DNA of 5,646 nt from Thalassolituus sp. (GTDB lineage Bacteria > Pseudomonadota > Gammaproteobacteria > Pseudomonadales > Oceanobacteraceae). The stretch's first letter is position 1. Every line of letters begins with the position of its first letter. A program made the translations under genes and the position numbers. Positions 5,463 to 5,646 of this stretch are shown piece after piece. The stretch spans positions 1 to 5,646 of the forward strand of contig JARGOI010000074.1 of NCBI GenBank assembly GCA_029212275.1, written 5' to 3'. The notes beneath the pieces were generated by a model that saw only the letters and a program-made list of their open reading frames with translations, did not search any database and had not been told where the DNA came from.

Positions 5463-5646
5463 ATGATTATTGAAAACAACTCGAATCTGATTGCCGAAGA
5501 GCACACCGTCCATTTGCTGGACGGCAGTCCTGCCCATGAGGCTGTATTAATTAATACCAATGCGTTACTGATCAGTAGCAATGATTTAGCGCTGTTTCGA
5601 CGTAAGGGCGATTTTCTTGATCCATTAGGCAACGGATTTATTCGTG
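5463..5646 (+). CDS. Hypothetical protein, N-terminal part (truncated by window edge)
   Basis: Open from an ATG 8 bp after the repeat-protein stop to the window end, 61 complete codons with no stop. The sequence looks like real protein, with alternating strand-like segments: MIIENNSNLIAEEHTVHLLD, then AVLINTNALLISSNDLALFR, then GDFLDPLGNGFIR. There is no signal peptide or membrane segment in the visible part, so it is probably cytoplasmic, unlike its upstream neighbour. The ribosome binding site is poor: only GAG within the preceding gene's last codon, 11 bases from the ATG. Same strand, tight spacing and no terminator suggest co-transcription. I do not recognise the family. Confidence 0.65.
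   Translation, partial: MIIENNSNLIAEEHTVHLLDGSPAHEAVLINTNALLISSNDLALFRRKGDFLDPLGNGFIR

Overview
The window reads as an ordinary chromosomal segment of a gammaproteobacterium, probably a marine or aquatic relative of the Pseudomonadales/Oceanospirillales/Cellvibrionales. The grounds are three well-recognised genes: a class 1 fructose-1,6-bisphosphatase (fbp) divergent from mpl, an arrangement also known from E. coli, and mpl followed directly by ubiX, as in Pseudomonas. The FBPase, Mpl and UbiX sequences look most like pseudomonad-type homologues. I cannot name the genus.

Layout. (1) 1-221, minus strand: the first 73 codons of fbp, running off the left edge. (2) 222-580: a divergent intergenic region of about 360 bp, with a fair promoter candidate for fbp, a weak one for mpl, and an AT-rich inverted repeat between them. 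(3) 581-1960: mpl, the murein-peptide recycling ligase. (4) 1960-2646: ubiX, the prenyl-FMN synthase; its ATG shares one base with the mpl stop codon. (5) 2639-2986: an unrecognised 115-residue protein with a single membrane span, overlapping the ubiX end by 8 bp. (6) 2992-5454: a large secreted protein of 820 residues, made almost entirely of thrombospondin type 3-like calcium-binding repeats and ending in a small two-cysteine domain. (7) 5463 to the right edge: the start of another unrecognised gene on the same strand, 8 bp after the previous stop.

The five plus-strand genes are packed with overlaps or gaps of 8 bp or less and no visible terminator, so they look like one transcription unit. 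The first two are housekeeping genes (peptidoglycan recycling; the prenyl-FMN cofactor of UbiD decarboxylases, used in ubiquinone synthesis). The next two are envelope or secreted proteins of unknown role.

The most interesting object is the repeat protein. It has nine consecutive units of exactly 75 residues (225 bp) with no insertion or deletion, preceded by one half-unit, giving 38 DxDxDG motifs by eye. The DNA of the units has diverged considerably, so the strict period appears to be held by selection on protein structure rather than by recent duplication. The gene just before it (small membrane protein) and the truncated one just after it are candidate partners by position only. I saw no RNA genes, mobile elements, CRISPR arrays or phage genes.
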